Shown piece after piece: positions 1 through 9,101 of a DNA stretch of 64,000 nt. Source of the stretch: Anaerolineales bacterium (GTDB lineage Bacteria; Chloroflexota; Anaerolineae; Aggregatilineales; J027). The position numbers were made by a program, and so were the translations under genes. The notes beneath the pieces were generated by a model, which had not been told where the DNA came from, did not search any database, and was given only the letters and a program-made list of their open reading frames with translations. The stretch covers positions 1,984,001-2,048,000 of the forward strand of contig JACKCI010000001.1 in the NCBI GenBank assembly GCA_020634155.1, read 5' to 3'. Numbering within the stretch: the first letter of the stretch is position 1; each line of letters starts with the position of its first letter.

Positions 1-53
1 AGGGGCATCCTGTCACGAACAGTATAGCAGGTCATCACTTTTGGAACTAGTGC

Positions 54-491
54 CTATTCATCGACCATAGCAGGACGGAGGCCACGATAGACCCGTGTAC
101 CTGCCAAGGTTCGCAAGATGGTAGTGGCAGGGCGTCCGATAATGGCCTCTAGTTCAATAGGAGACAACGGTTTGTTACTATTGGTCAAAAAGATACGAAA
201 CACGGCATCGACCAAAGGCATTTGGGTAAAATCGACATTATTGAAAGCCTCACGGAGGGCTTGCTGCATGGGGTCGATTTGCTGAACTTCAGCAGTGTTG
301 GGGTCTACCCAATCGAGTTTCTCATCTTGTTTATTTTGCAGCATTTCCCGATAGGCCTCGGGCAGCAAACTCAAGATATAAGTTTGAAGTTCAGCCTGTT
401 GGTTATCCCACCAACCGTAATCAATATGAAACTTGGTCTCAGGAGTCGGCTTAATACGATGGAGCGGTGACCCGCCCGTCTGATTGCTCAT
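54..491 (-). CDS. Hypothetical protein, possible winged-helix C-terminus
   Basis: A 145-residue soluble protein that I do not recognise. The N-terminal third is rich in Trp, Gln and acidic residues. The C-terminal half (about residues 90-140) has the alternating helix pattern of a small winged-helix domain, including FRIFLTNSNKPLS and a following IIGRPATTILRTL. It lies 12 bases downstream of the larger hypothetical gene, with an AGGAGAGA ribosome-binding site in the gap, so the two are probably co-transcribed. No signal peptide, membrane segment or catalytic motif is visible. The pairing suggests a two-protein complex, but that is inference. Confidence 0.6.
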   Translation of the reverse strand: MSNQTGGSPLHRIKPTPETKFHIDYGWWDNQQAELQTYILSLLPEAYREMLQNKQDEKLDWVDPNTAEVQQIDPMQQALREAFNNVDFTQMPLVDAVFRIFLTNSNKPLSPIELEAIIGRPATTILRTLAGTRVYRGLRPAMVDE

Positions 492-503
492 AACTGTCTC
501 TCC

Positions 504-2075
504 TTAGCGCCAGTATTGACCACCTACATACTCATGATGGCTGGCGAGGGCGTGTAAAATCGGTTCCGGCGGACAGCGCTTGACCAGATTGACGGCGCTG
601 TAGAGGGTTTTGAAATGGATAGTCTGTTGGGGGACAAGACGCGCCAATTCGGGTAGGAGTTTAGCAACAACATCGGCAATTGACCAACGGCGGCAACGTT
701 CCCAAAGTTTATCTAAGGACGCCAAATTATCCACCCCGAAAATCATGAGGTCGTCATAGGCCGCACCAATCGAGCGTTTGTGATTCTCGAAGCGCAAGAA
801 GTTATCATCCACCGTTGCCAGCCGTATCCATTCGGTACGGGGACGGCGGTTGGAAAAGTCGATAATAAGTTTGGCGGGGTCTTCATGGCGGCGCACTGTC
901 ACATAGCCCCCAATCGGGATTTGATATTTGCGATAAAGAGGCTCAAGCCCGAAGACATAGCCTTGGTCACGCACGACCCAGCCCGGTACCGTTTCTTTGG
1001 TCTGAATGTCTACCAAGGTGGTCATGATACGGTTGGTTTCAAAAGCGGTGGGGAAAAGACCTTGGAGGTGAGCGGTGAGCGGGAGGGTTCCGGTACGGCG
1101 GTAGGGATAGGTCAGAACGACGGTTACCGCCTCCTCTTCGCCTTCGGGGAGATTGATAGGCGAAAGTTCGTCGTCAATCTCAAGGATGACATCTTGCATC
1201 TCTGGCGTTAGCACGCGCACATTGTAGTTAATCGGCTCATATTGCAATTGGGTAGGAACCGATTTAACAATGTCCGGCTCCATATTGCGGAGATACCACA
1301 AGACTTGGCCGGCGGGGCCGACCTCATCAAAACGGGGGTCGCTTTGTAGGGCATAGTCCATTGAGAAGACTTGGAGACGCGGGTTGACATCAAACTCGGC
1401 CCCAATCTCTTTAAGGATGGCAGCGGTATCAAGTGGGCCACCCCCGTACATATCCAAAACGGCCTCAGAGAGATGCAGATGGGCGATATTGACATCTGCA
1501 AGCAGGGATTTGAGGAACCAACGACCAGCTAAATAGACGACATCGCTTTCCTCATCGAAACGATCCTTGAGTTTATAGGCAATATCACGCCCAAACCGCC
1601 GCAGGATTTGTAGTGAGTCAGCGGCGGCGTCTGTAGAGTCATCGCTCGTTGATTCGGCATCGAGATTTAGGAGGTGGTCAGATAACAAACTACTGGCAAA
1701 TTCAACCGTCTTGCCTTCTTCAAAGCGGACAGTAATTACCGAAAATTCGCCATGTTCGGGGTTGTTGCCGGGTCGCTTGGCTATCACCTCACCCACCTCA
1801 TATTGGCGGGTAGGGAAGACAATTTGCTGTCCAACTTCATAGGCTAATTTGGGCTGAAAGAGCGTTCCACGTTCAATTTGTTGCTGGATATAGCGCCCTT
1901 CTTGCTCCAACCGATACTCAATCAATTTAAGGGTTAAATCGCGTAGACTGAGCGGAGTCTCGGCATCGAGAAAGATGTTAAATAGATAGTCTAGGTCAGC
2001 ATTGGTGACCTCAAACTCATCGAGCCAATAGTCCTCATTTTCTGTCCACCGCGGCAGCACAGCCATCGCACACAT
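504..2075 (-). CDS. Large hypothetical protein, first gene of a two-gene unit
   Basis: A 523-residue acidic soluble protein with no family I can name. Near residues 30-55 it carries FNIFLDAETPLSLRDL, which resembles the FRIFLTNSNKPLS segment of the protein encoded just downstream, so both may share a helix-turn-helix-like unit. Residues about 85-130 look like a small beta-barrel (EVGQQIVFPTRQYEVGEVI). The start is preceded by GAGGTGGAGT. There are no transmembrane segments and no nuclease, ATPase or protease motif. A role with the neighbouring 145-residue protein is likely; the biochemical function is unknown. Confidence 0.6.
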   Translation of the reverse strand: MCAMAVLPRWTENEDYWLDEFEVTNADLDYLFNIFLDAETPLSLRDLTLKLIEYRLEQEGRYIQQQIERGTLFQPKLAYEVGQQIVFPTRQYEVGEVIAKRPGNNPEHGEFSVITVRFEEGKTVEFASSLLSDHLLNLDAESTSDDSTDAAADSLQILRRFGRDIAYKLKDRFDEESDVVYLAGRWFLKSLLADVNIAHLHLSEAVLDMYGGGPLDTAAILKEIGAEFDVNPRLQVFSMDYALQSDPRFDEVGPAGQVLWYLRNMEPDIVKSVPTQLQYEPINYNVRVLTPEMQDVILEIDDELSPINLPEGEEEAVTVVLTYPYRRTGTLPLTAHLQGLFPTAFETNRIMTTLVDIQTKETVPGWVVRDQGYVFGLEPLYRKYQIPIGGYVTVRRHEDPAKLIIDFSNRRPRTEWIRLATVDDNFLRFENHKRSIGAAYDDLMIFGVDNLASLDKLWERCRRWSIADVVAKLLPELARLVPQQTIHFKTLYSAVNLVKRCPPEPILHALASHHEYVGGQYWR

Positions 2076-2303
2076 ACTCCACCTCTTTGAATTTCAGCGT
2101 GACTGGGCTATTATACCGATTTGAAGCCATGAATCGCAAGCCTTAGCGCTCTTGGGGGTTTGAGAAGGGTCAAGAGAGGCACAACAGGACAATGGCAAAT
2201 AGTTGAATGCAGCGCCACGCCATGCCACTCTAAGGTCGTTGGCTGTTGACGCAATGTGGGTGCAATTGTGCCAAATCACCAATGGGCGCAGGGAGGCTTT
2301 AGG
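2076..2303. other. Intergenic gap with no recognised feature
   Basis: 228 bases between two minus-strand genes. I see no hairpin with a T tract, no RNA gene and no convincing short reading frame. It presumably holds the promoter of the 504-2075 gene, but no clear -35/-10 pair stands out. Confidence 0.5.
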
Positions 2304-3689
2304 CTATGGAAAAGCCTGTTGTACCCACTGCATGGGGTCTACTTGGACACCGTTGACCCACATCTCCCAGTGTAGGTGCGGGCCTGTGGCGAGACCAGTA
2401 CCGCCAAGGGTGCCGATGGTGTCACCACGATTGACGGTCTGCCCAACCTGCACGAAAATCTCGGATTGATGCCAGTAGCCTGTATAGACACCCCAGCCAT
2501 GGTCAATGATGACGGCATTGCCGCGCACTTGGGTGGCCTCAGCAAAGACCACTACCCCACCAGCAGGCGCAGTAATCGGCGTACCGACGGCTCCACCAAA
2601 ATCAGCCCCACCGTGAAAGGTATTGTAGGGGCTACCATCATAGGAGCGACGGGTGCCAAAGGGCGAGGTCATGGTACTGGCGGCGGGCAGAGACATGAGG
2701 CCATCGAAATAGCGCTGGGGGGTGAAGGGCGTCACAACAGCTATCACACGGTCGAGTTCGGGTTGGACGACGGAAGCCTCCAGCAGGTATTCACGGTCGG
2801 CGGGGAAGTCGATGGCCTCACTACCATAGCCTCCATCCTGCACCTCAATGCGGAGTTCGTAGGTGGTGGGGTGTTCGCCTAGGAGATTGAGGCGGATGGG
2901 ATATACACCCGCATCGGCAAAGGCATGGATGCTGAGAATAGCGGCGTAGTGGGTTGGGTCGATGGTGCCGACTTGGTAGGTGCGCTCCATAAATTCAATG
3001 GTGGCTTGGATGGGGACGCTGGTCTCCATTTTCAGGCTGACAGATTGGCCTTGGGCGGGGATGGTGGGATTTAGAGTGAGGTTGGTTAGGGGTGTAGGGA
3101 GATTGAGCAAGGGTTTCGCTTGTTTGGGAACCAGCAGGGTCATCCCCGGCACAATCGGCGTCCATTCGTCTAAGCCGTTCAACTGACGGAGGCGCTCAAG
3201 GGTCAAGCCAAAACGGGCGGCAATGCGAAGGGGGTAATCGCCAGCTTGGACGACATAGAGACTGAAGGTTTCATCGGTGCGGGTAGCATCCCCAACTAGA
3301 ATGACTTGCCCCACATAAAGGCGGCGGGGATGGACGACATGGTTAAGCAACATGAGTTCGTCTAAGCTGGCTGGATATTGGCTATCAAGGGTGTATAATG
3401 TCTCTCCGGGTTGGACAACATGTGGTAAGTTGGTGTTGGGGTTGATACCGGGGCGTGCATTGGGAATCAAGAGACGCTGACCAACCTCAATAAAACGGGC
3501 ATCACTGAGATTGTTGGCGGTCATGATAGCTTCGACCGTAGTGCCATATAACTGAGCAATGGTAAAGAGGGTATCACCACGCTGAACGACATGAATGGTG
3601 GTGGTGGGAGGTGGCGTACTGCCGCCCTCTTGGGCCATCACCACAGGTACCATCCCCATAAGCATGAAAAAAAGGACTAGCCAACGCAT
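2304..3689 (-). CDS. Secreted LysM-repeat M23 metallopeptidase
   Basis: A 461-residue envelope peptidoglycan hydrolase or hydrolase activator. I start it at MRWLVLFF, which begins a typical signal peptide ending near MAQEGG; the longer frame adds 28 residues that overlap the divergent gene. Three LysM domains follow (each with a VVQxGDTL-like start, about residues 30-190), then a beta-rich linker with Ig-like character. A C-terminal M23/LytM domain (about residues 325-455) has the zinc motifs HGGADFG and HLHWEMW. All expected metal ligands are present, so it is probably an active endopeptidase cutting peptide cross-links. It is divergent from the nucleoside kinase gene with only 42 bases between starts. 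Confidence 0.9.
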   Translation of the reverse strand: MRWLVLFFMLMGMVPVVMAQEGGSTPPPTTTIHVVQRGDTLFTIAQLYGTTVEAIMTANNLSDARFIEVGQRLLIPNARPGINPNTNLPHVVQPGETLYTLDSQYPASLDELMLLNHVVHPRRLYVGQVILVGDATRTDETFSLYVVQAGDYPLRIAARFGLTLERLRQLNGLDEWTPIVPGMTLLVPKQAKPLLNLPTPLTNLTLNPTIPAQGQSVSLKMETSVPIQATIEFMERTYQVGTIDPTHYAAILSIHAFADAGVYPIRLNLLGEHPTTYELRIEVQDGGYGSEAIDFPADREYLLEASVVQPELDRVIAVVTPFTPQRYFDGLMSLPAASTMTSPFGTRRSYDGSPYNTFHGGADFGGAVGTPITAPAGGVVVFAEATQVRGNAVIIDHGWGVYTGYWHQSEIFVQVGQTVNRGDTIGTLGGTGLATGPHLHWEMWVNGVQVDPMQWVQQAFP

Positions 3690-3731
3690 TTTGCCTACTT
3701 TAGTATACCTAGCAAGACTGATGAGGTTCCG

Positions 3732-5447
3732 ATGACTACTGTTCATATTGCCCAACCGCGCCCCAATGTACAAGTGCTATTTAGCAATAAATTCATTTTG
3801 GAAGGGCCAAGCGGCACCCCGCTAGAGGATTTTTGCCGTACATGGGCTGAACACCATCAGCTTGACCCCGAAGACCAAGCCATTGCTGCGGTGGTGGATA
3901 ACCGCCTGCGTGAATTGACCTATCCGGTTACCCGCGATGTCGTCGTCACACCTATAAGTTTACGCGATAGCGACGGCAGCCGCATCTATCGGCGCACCTT
4001 ATCATTTATCTTGGTGGTGGCGGTGGAGGAGTGCTTTCCGGGGCGTGGGGTGAGTATTGAACATGCGATGCCCAGCGGGGCTTTTTTCTGCCGCGCCCGC
4101 AACGGTGACCACTTCAGCGAAGACGAACTCCAGCAAATACAAGCCAAGATGCAGGAGATTGTTGCTGAGAACAGCGCCATTGTGCGAATGAACATGCCGA
4201 TTGAGACAGCCCGCGAGTATTTTGCCAAGCGCGGGGATGATGATAAGGTACGGCTTTTGAAAGTACGCCAACAGGAATATCTGAGCGTGTATGAACTACG
4301 CGGCTACATTGATTATTTCTTTGGTTATATGGCCCCTTCGACAGGCTATGTGCAATGGTTTGATGTGCGCCCCTTTGGGGATGGGGTTGTGCTGCGCTAT
4401 CCGCGCCGTGAACACCTGCCAGAACTTGTGCCATTTGTGGACTCGCCTAAATTGGCGGAGGTCTTTCGGCAGACAGGGGACTGGCTCAAACTGATTGGGG
4501 TTAGCGATATTGGGCAACTCAATCAAGTCGTTAAAGGTGAACAGACCCAAGAGATTGTGCTGGTGGCGGAAGCGTTACATGAGCGCAACATCGCCCGCAT
4601 TGCCCAGTCAGTGGCTGAACAACATCAATCCGGTGTGCGGATTGTGCTGATTGCGGGGCCGTCGTCATCGGGCAAGACCACCTTCTCTAAGCGGCTGGCG
4701 ATTCAATTGATGACGTATGGCCTCAAACCCTTTACACTGGAGATGGATAACTACTTCATCGACCGTGAGTTAACACCGCGAGATGAGAACGGGGACTATG
4801 ATTTTGAGACGATTGATGCCCTCAACATCAAGTCACTCAATGAGAATTTGTTGGGGCTGATTGCAGGTAGCTCTGTACAGTTACCCAAATTTGACTTTGT
4901 GACGGGTAGGGCCAGCCCGCATCGGCATGTGCAAATTAGCCCAGAGCATATCATTATCCTTGAGGGGATTCATGGGATGAACCCCAACCTAACGCCCGCC
5001 ATTCCTTCGGAGACGACCTACCGTATCTATGTCTCGGCGTTAACGCAATTGAATATTGACCGCCACAACCGCATCCCGACGACGGATGTGCGCCTCATCC
5101 GCCGCATTGTGCGCGATGCCCAGCACCGCAACTATACGGCTGAAGATACCTTGGGGCGCTGGCCGAGTGTGCGGCGAGGGGAGAAGCGCAACATCTTTCC
5201 TTATCAAGAGAATGCGGACGTGATGTTTAACTCGTCGTTGGTGTATGAACTGGCGGTGCTGCGGCCCTTGGTGGAGCCATTGCTGCTACGGGTCAATCCT
5301 GATAGCCCGCTACGGGTGGAGTCTCACCGCTTGCTCTCATTTCTGAGTTGGGTACCCTATATGAGTAGTGATTTGATACCCGACAACTCGTTGTTACGCG
5401 AATTTATAGGCGCGTCGAATCTACGCGATTACCATCCGGGAAGTTAG
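3732..5447 (+). CDS. TGS-domain uridine kinase-like nucleoside kinase
   Basis: A 571-residue cytoplasmic protein. The N-terminus has a TGS-like domain (about residues 15-70), then a region like the second additional domain of threonyl/alanyl-tRNA synthetases. The C-terminal half is a uridine/cytidine kinase-type P-loop domain with Walker A GPSSSGKTTFSKRL near residue 310 and the EMDNYFIDRE and FDFVTGR segments typical of uridine kinases. This architecture is known as a nucleoside or phosphoribulokinase/uridine kinase family protein; the true substrate is not established. It opens a tightly packed plus-strand run and is followed 15 bases later by a YaaT-like gene, a pairing that suggests common expression. 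Confidence 0.88.
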   Translation: MTTVHIAQPRPNVQVLFSNKFILEGPSGTPLEDFCRTWAEHHQLDPEDQAIAAVVDNRLRELTYPVTRDVVVTPISLRDSDGSRIYRRTLSFILVVAVEECFPGRGVSIEHAMPSGAFFCRARNGDHFSEDELQQIQAKMQEIVAENSAIVRMNMPIETAREYFAKRGDDDKVRLLKVRQQEYLSVYELRGYIDYFFGYMAPSTGYVQWFDVRPFGDGVVLRYPRREHLPELVPFVDSPKLAEVFRQTGDWLKLIGVSDIGQLNQVVKGEQTQEIVLVAEALHERNIARIAQSVAEQHQSGVRIVLIAGPSSSGKTTFSKRLAIQLMTYGLKPFTLEMDNYFIDRELTPRDENGDYDFETIDALNIKSLNENLLGLIAGSSVQLPKFDFVTGRASPHRHVQISPEHIIILEGIHGMNPNLTPAIPSETTYRIYVSALTQLNIDRHNRIPTTDVRLIRRIVRDAQHRNYTAEDTLGRWPSVRRGEKRNIFPYQENADVMFNSSLVYELAVLRPLVEPLLLRVNPDSPLRVESHRLLSFLSWVPYMSSDLIPDNSLLREFIGASNLRDYHPGS

Positions 5448-5462
5448 TGAGGATTTATCGAC

Positions 5463-6734
5463 ATGACTGCACAACCGACACCGCTGATTATTTATGATCC
5501 ATCTCACCATGTCGCGGGTGTTCGTTTTCAAAAACTTGGCAAGCTATATCATTTTGTCTATGACGAATACCCCTACCTCAACACGGGGGATTTTGTGATT
5601 GTGGAGACCGTGCGCGGTCAACAGATGGGTCAAGTCATCGGCTTTGTGGAACGCACCAACGAGCGTGAATACAAGGACATCTTGCGGATTGCGACCCCGC
5701 GTGACCTGTTGCTTAAACAACAATGGGAGGCCAAAGAGGTCGAGGCGTTAATTGATTGCCGCGATACGGCTGCTCAAGTGGGCGGGTATCGCAATGTGAA
5801 GTTTGTCAAAGCCGAATACTCGTTTAATGGGGCCAACTTGACGCTCATGTATCAGACCGATGATGAGTTTAATCCGGCTCCGCTGTTTAAGGCGCTACGC
5901 AAGCACAACACCGCCAATATCGACTTCCGACAGATTGGGCCACGGGATGTGGCACGGATTATGGGCGGACAAGGGGCCTGTGGTGGGCCACGCTGCTGTA
6001 GCACCTTCTTGACCGACTTTAGCCCAGTTTCCATCAAGATGGCGAAGACACAGGGCATCCCGCTCAATCCGACGGAAATCACGGGGATGTGTGGACGGCT
6101 GCGCTGCTGCTTGATTTATGAATATGAGCAGTATGTGGAAGCCCGCAAGCAACTGCCGCGCCGCAATAAAGTGGTTGGCACCCCACATGGCGAGGGGCGT
6201 GTGATTGAGATTTTTCCGCTGCGGGATGGGGTCAATGTGGTGGTGGAAGAACAAGTCCACTTTGTGCCGCGTGAGGAGATTGTGCCACTGGAGGAGTTCC
6301 GCGCTCTGCAAGATAAGGCGGCGGCGGGCTGCTCTAAGAATGAGACGGGAGCCTGCGATTGTGGGGCACGGCGTCCGAAGTCGGCTCAACAAGACCTGAA
6401 TGCTGCGCTGGAGATGGCGCACGGGGTCGCAGAAGCTGGTGAGGCCGAGGATGGGATTGAGGATGCAGTGGCGGAAGCGCCAGCCGCAGAAGAAGAACAC
6501 TCCGACAAAGGTAAACGTTCACGACGGCGCAAGCGGCGGCCAGACCACCGTGCGAGTAGTACAACAGGCGGCACGGCTACAGGCGAACACCCTGCGGCGA
6601 ATGTCACTCATAGCGAGGGGACGACCCGCCCGCCCAAGCCCTCTAAGGAGCGCGGGGAACGGGGGAGCCGTACCCATCGGCGGCGACGTTCACGGCCCAA
6701 GGGGGGAGCATCCGAAGGTGGGTCGTCTGAATGA
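5463..6734 (+). CDS. yaaT: PSP1/YaaT (RicT)-like protein
   Basis: A 423-residue protein of the PSP1 C-terminal domain family. The core (about residues 10-275) contains the conserved cysteine motifs GACGGPRCCS and GMCGRLRCCLIYEYEQY; in Bacillus RicT, cysteines of this kind help hold iron-sulfur clusters in the Ric complex that acts with RNase Y. A further cysteine cluster (CSKNETGACDC) sits near residue 295. The last 80 residues are a basic, disordered Lys/Arg-rich tail that could bind RNA. RicA/RicF partners are not seen nearby. Its stop overlaps the next gene by four bases (ATGA), indicating translational coupling. Confidence 0.9.
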   Translation: MTAQPTPLIIYDPSHHVAGVRFQKLGKLYHFVYDEYPYLNTGDFVIVETVRGQQMGQVIGFVERTNEREYKDILRIATPRDLLLKQQWEAKEVEALIDCRDTAAQVGGYRNVKFVKAEYSFNGANLTLMYQTDDEFNPAPLFKALRKHNTANIDFRQIGPRDVARIMGGQGACGGPRCCSTFLTDFSPVSIKMAKTQGIPLNPTEITGMCGRLRCCLIYEYEQYVEARKQLPRRNKVVGTPHGEGRVIEIFPLRDGVNVVVEEQVHFVPREEIVPLEEFRALQDKAAAGCSKNETGACDCGARRPKSAQQDLNAALEMAHGVAEAGEAEDGIEDAVAEAPAAEEEHSDKGKRSRRRKRRPDHRASSTTGGTATGEHPAANVTHSEGTTRPPKPSKERGERGSRTHRRRRSRPKGGASEGGSSE

Positions 6735-7450
6735 GAACGACCTACCCTACCCCCAAGCGGGTACTCATCATCTATGCCCATCCCGATGACGCGGAATTTT
6801 TCGCGGGGGGGACGATTGCCCGCTGGGCCGATGCGGGCGCTCAGATTAGCTTATTTTTGATTACCAGTGGGGATAAGGGGACGGGTGACCGCAGCCTTAA
6901 CCCCATAGCGCTGCGCGATATTCGTGAGGCGGAGACGCGGGCGGCGGCGGCCCAACTGGGTATCCACGAGGTGAGCTTTATGCGGCTGCGGGATGGGGAG
7001 TTGATGCCATCGTTGCAGCTACGGCGGGCCATTGTGCGGATGATACGGCTCAAGCAGCCCGATACGCTGCTGAGTAGCGACCCGACAACCCGTTGGCGCG
7101 GTGGGCAACGCTTGAATCATCCTGACCACTGGACTGTGGCGAGTGAGGTGATGAGCGCGGTATATCCGGCGGCGCGGGACCATCTCAATTTTCCAGAGCT
7201 ATTGACGGATGAGGGGTTGGAGCCGCATATCACACCCTATTTATATTTGGCGCTGCCGACTGACCCGAACCTGCAAATTGAAACAACGGCTTATCAAGCG
7301 CAAAAACTGGCTGCCTTAGCCGAGCATAAAAGCCAGATTCCGGATATGGAGGGTCTGCGTCAACGCCTTGCCGAGCGGATTGACCTTGGCCTCTCCAGCC
7401 CTGACCGCCCACGTTATGCTGAGTATTTTAGGTTGATTAATCTAGCATGA
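6731..7450 (+). CDS. PIG-L family zinc deacetylase
   Basis: A 239-residue cytoplasmic protein of the LmbE/PIG-L/BshB family, which removes acetyl groups from N-acetylglucosaminyl substrates. The zinc-binding AHPDDAEFFAGG motif lies at residues 17-28 and the second metal motif NHPDH near residue 130. Candidate substrates include GlcNAc-malate (bacillithiol pathway) or sugar-lipid intermediates; no bshA or bshC is visible here, so I do not assign one. Four-base overlaps with both neighbours place it inside one transcript with the YaaT-like and M20 genes. Confidence 0.88.
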   Translation: MRTTYPTPKRVLIIYAHPDDAEFFAGGTIARWADAGAQISLFLITSGDKGTGDRSLNPIALRDIREAETRAAAAQLGIHEVSFMRLRDGELMPSLQLRRAIVRMIRLKQPDTLLSSDPTTRWRGGQRLNHPDHWTVASEVMSAVYPAARDHLNFPELLTDEGLEPHITPYLYLALPTDPNLQIETTAYQAQKLAALAEHKSQIPDMEGLRQRLAERIDLGLSSPDRPRYAEYFRLINLA

Positions 7451-8625
7451 AATCCTTCCAAGCTGAGACCGAGAACCTTCGTGAACAATTGATTGCGTGG
7501 CGGCGGGACTTCCACCGTCATCCTGAAATCGCCTTTGAAGAAACGCGCACCGCTGGCATCGTCGCTCAACGGCTGAATGAACTCGGCTTGGAAGTGCAGA
7601 CGGGGGTGGGCAAGACGGGCGTGGTCGGGATTCTGGAAGGGGCAGCCGATGGCCCCACGGTGCTGGTGCGGGCTGATATGGACGCCCTGCCCATTCAAGA
7701 GGTCAATGATGTCCCCTATCGCTCCGAGAAGCCCAACACCATGCACGCCTGCGGGCATGATGCCCATACCGCGATTGCGCTAGGGGTGGCGACACTATTG
7801 GCCCAACACCGTGAGCAGTTGGCGGGGCGAGTCAAGTTTGTGTTCCAGCCCGCCGAGGAAATTGGCGAAGGGGCCAAGGCCATGATTGACGATGGGGTAT
7901 TGACCTATCCGACGCCTGATGTAGCAGTGGGTCTGCATGTGTGGAATACCCTACCCGTTGGACAAGTGGCGGTAACGGATGGGCCAGCGATGGCGGGGGT
8001 TGATAGCTTCCGCATGCAGATTACGGGCAGTGGGGGTCATGCCGCCGAGCCTCAACAGACCCGCGACCCAGTGATTGCTGCCGCGCATATCATGACCGCC
8101 GCCCAGACGATTGTCAGCCGCAATGTGCGGGCGCTGGATGCGGCGGTGGTCTCATTCACACGCATGATGGGTGGGGATGCCTTCAATGTGATTCCGGATT
8201 CAGTCGAGCTATGGGGGACGCTCCGCAACTTTAGCGCTGAAATCCGCGACATATTAATTGAACGACTTGGGCAAATCGCACAAGGAGTTGCACAGGGCTT
8301 TGAATGTACTGTAGACTTAGAAATTGCAAGAACGCTGCCTCCTCTGATTAATGATAGCAACATTGGGGAGCGCCTACGTCAAGGATTTGCCAGCATCCGC
8401 CCCGATTTAACGGTAGTGGATGATCTACGCACCATGGGCGCAGAGGATATGGGGCTGTTTCTGCGGGCAGTTCCGGGTGTGTATTTCTTTGTGGGTTCCG
8501 CCAATTCTCAGCGGGGATTTGATTTCCCGCATCATCATCCGCGTTTTGATATTGATGAAGAAGCACTAACAATCGGCACGTCATTATTGACATCGGCGGT
8601 AGCAGACTATGTGTGGAGTAGATAA
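7447..8625 (+). CDS. M20 family amidohydrolase (N-acyl amino acid/hippurate type)
   Basis: A 392-residue dinuclear metal amidohydrolase. Metal and catalytic motifs in order: RADMDALPIQE (Asp ligand), MHACGHDAHTAIALG (the Cys-Gly-His-Asp motif of the IAA-amino-acid hydrolase/hippuricase subgroup), and FQPAEEIGEGA (catalytic Glu pair). The dimerisation lid domain occupies about residues 185-295 and a late His ligand is in FPHHHPRF. It hydrolyses N-acyl amino acids; the exact acyl substrate cannot be told from sequence. Start and stop both overlap neighbouring frames. Confidence 0.92.
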   Translation: MKSFQAETENLREQLIAWRRDFHRHPEIAFEETRTAGIVAQRLNELGLEVQTGVGKTGVVGILEGAADGPTVLVRADMDALPIQEVNDVPYRSEKPNTMHACGHDAHTAIALGVATLLAQHREQLAGRVKFVFQPAEEIGEGAKAMIDDGVLTYPTPDVAVGLHVWNTLPVGQVAVTDGPAMAGVDSFRMQITGSGGHAAEPQQTRDPVIAAAHIMTAAQTIVSRNVRALDAAVVSFTRMMGGDAFNVIPDSVELWGTLRNFSAEIRDILIERLGQIAQGVAQGFECTVDLEIARTLPPLINDSNIGERLRQGFASIRPDLTVVDDLRTMGAEDMGLFLRAVPGVYFFVGSANSQRGFDFPHHHPRFDIDEEALTIGTSLLTSAVADYVWSR

Positions 8626-9097
8626 TCCAGAGCCACAGTTTCCCTTCTTCTTTTATGGCACGTTGCGGCAAGGGCAGGATAACTATATGCTCATCCGAGG
8701 CCGTACCGTTGCCGAATCCCCAGCCGTATCCCACCACAAAGCACTCTATTCATTAGGCTCATTCCCGTTTATGACTGAGGGGGATGGCGTGGTGCATGGC
8801 GAGTTGGTGACTTTTCATCGCAACGCCTATCATGAGATTGTACCGATATTAGACCGACTCGAAGGCTATCGGCCCGAAGTGCCGAGTGAATGCTTCTATC
8901 GGCGGGTGCTGATTCCGGTGATTGACCACCAAGGCCAGCCTGATTGTGCATGGGCCTATTTGGGGAGCTTGGATTATACGCATTTCCCCCTACACCGCAT
9001 TGAGAGTGGAGATTGGGTACTGCACCGCATTAACATTCTGGGTGGTACACGCTTCGCTAAATATTTGAGCCACGATTCGGTAAACCATAGGATATGA
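8609..9097 (+). CDS. Gamma-glutamylcyclotransferase-like (AIG2) protein
   Basis: A 162-residue small protein of the GGCT/AIG2 fold. FFYGTLRQGQDNYML near the N-terminus is the family signature (YGTLR), and PILDRLEGY carries the acidic segment that usually supplies the catalytic Glu. The family opens gamma-glutamyl amides into 5-oxoproline; many members have unknown substrates. Its start lies 17 bases inside the M20 gene, so it is likely translated by coupling, and its stop is 4 bases before the purA start. Confidence 0.82.
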   Translation: MCGVDNPEPQFPFFFYGTLRQGQDNYMLIRGRTVAESPAVSHHKALYSLGSFPFMTEGDGVVHGELVTFHRNAYHEIVPILDRLEGYRPEVPSECFYRRVLIPVIDHQGQPDCAWAYLGSLDYTHFPLHRIESGDWVLHRINILGGTRFAKYLSHDSVNHRI

Positions 9098-9101
9098 CAT
9101 T

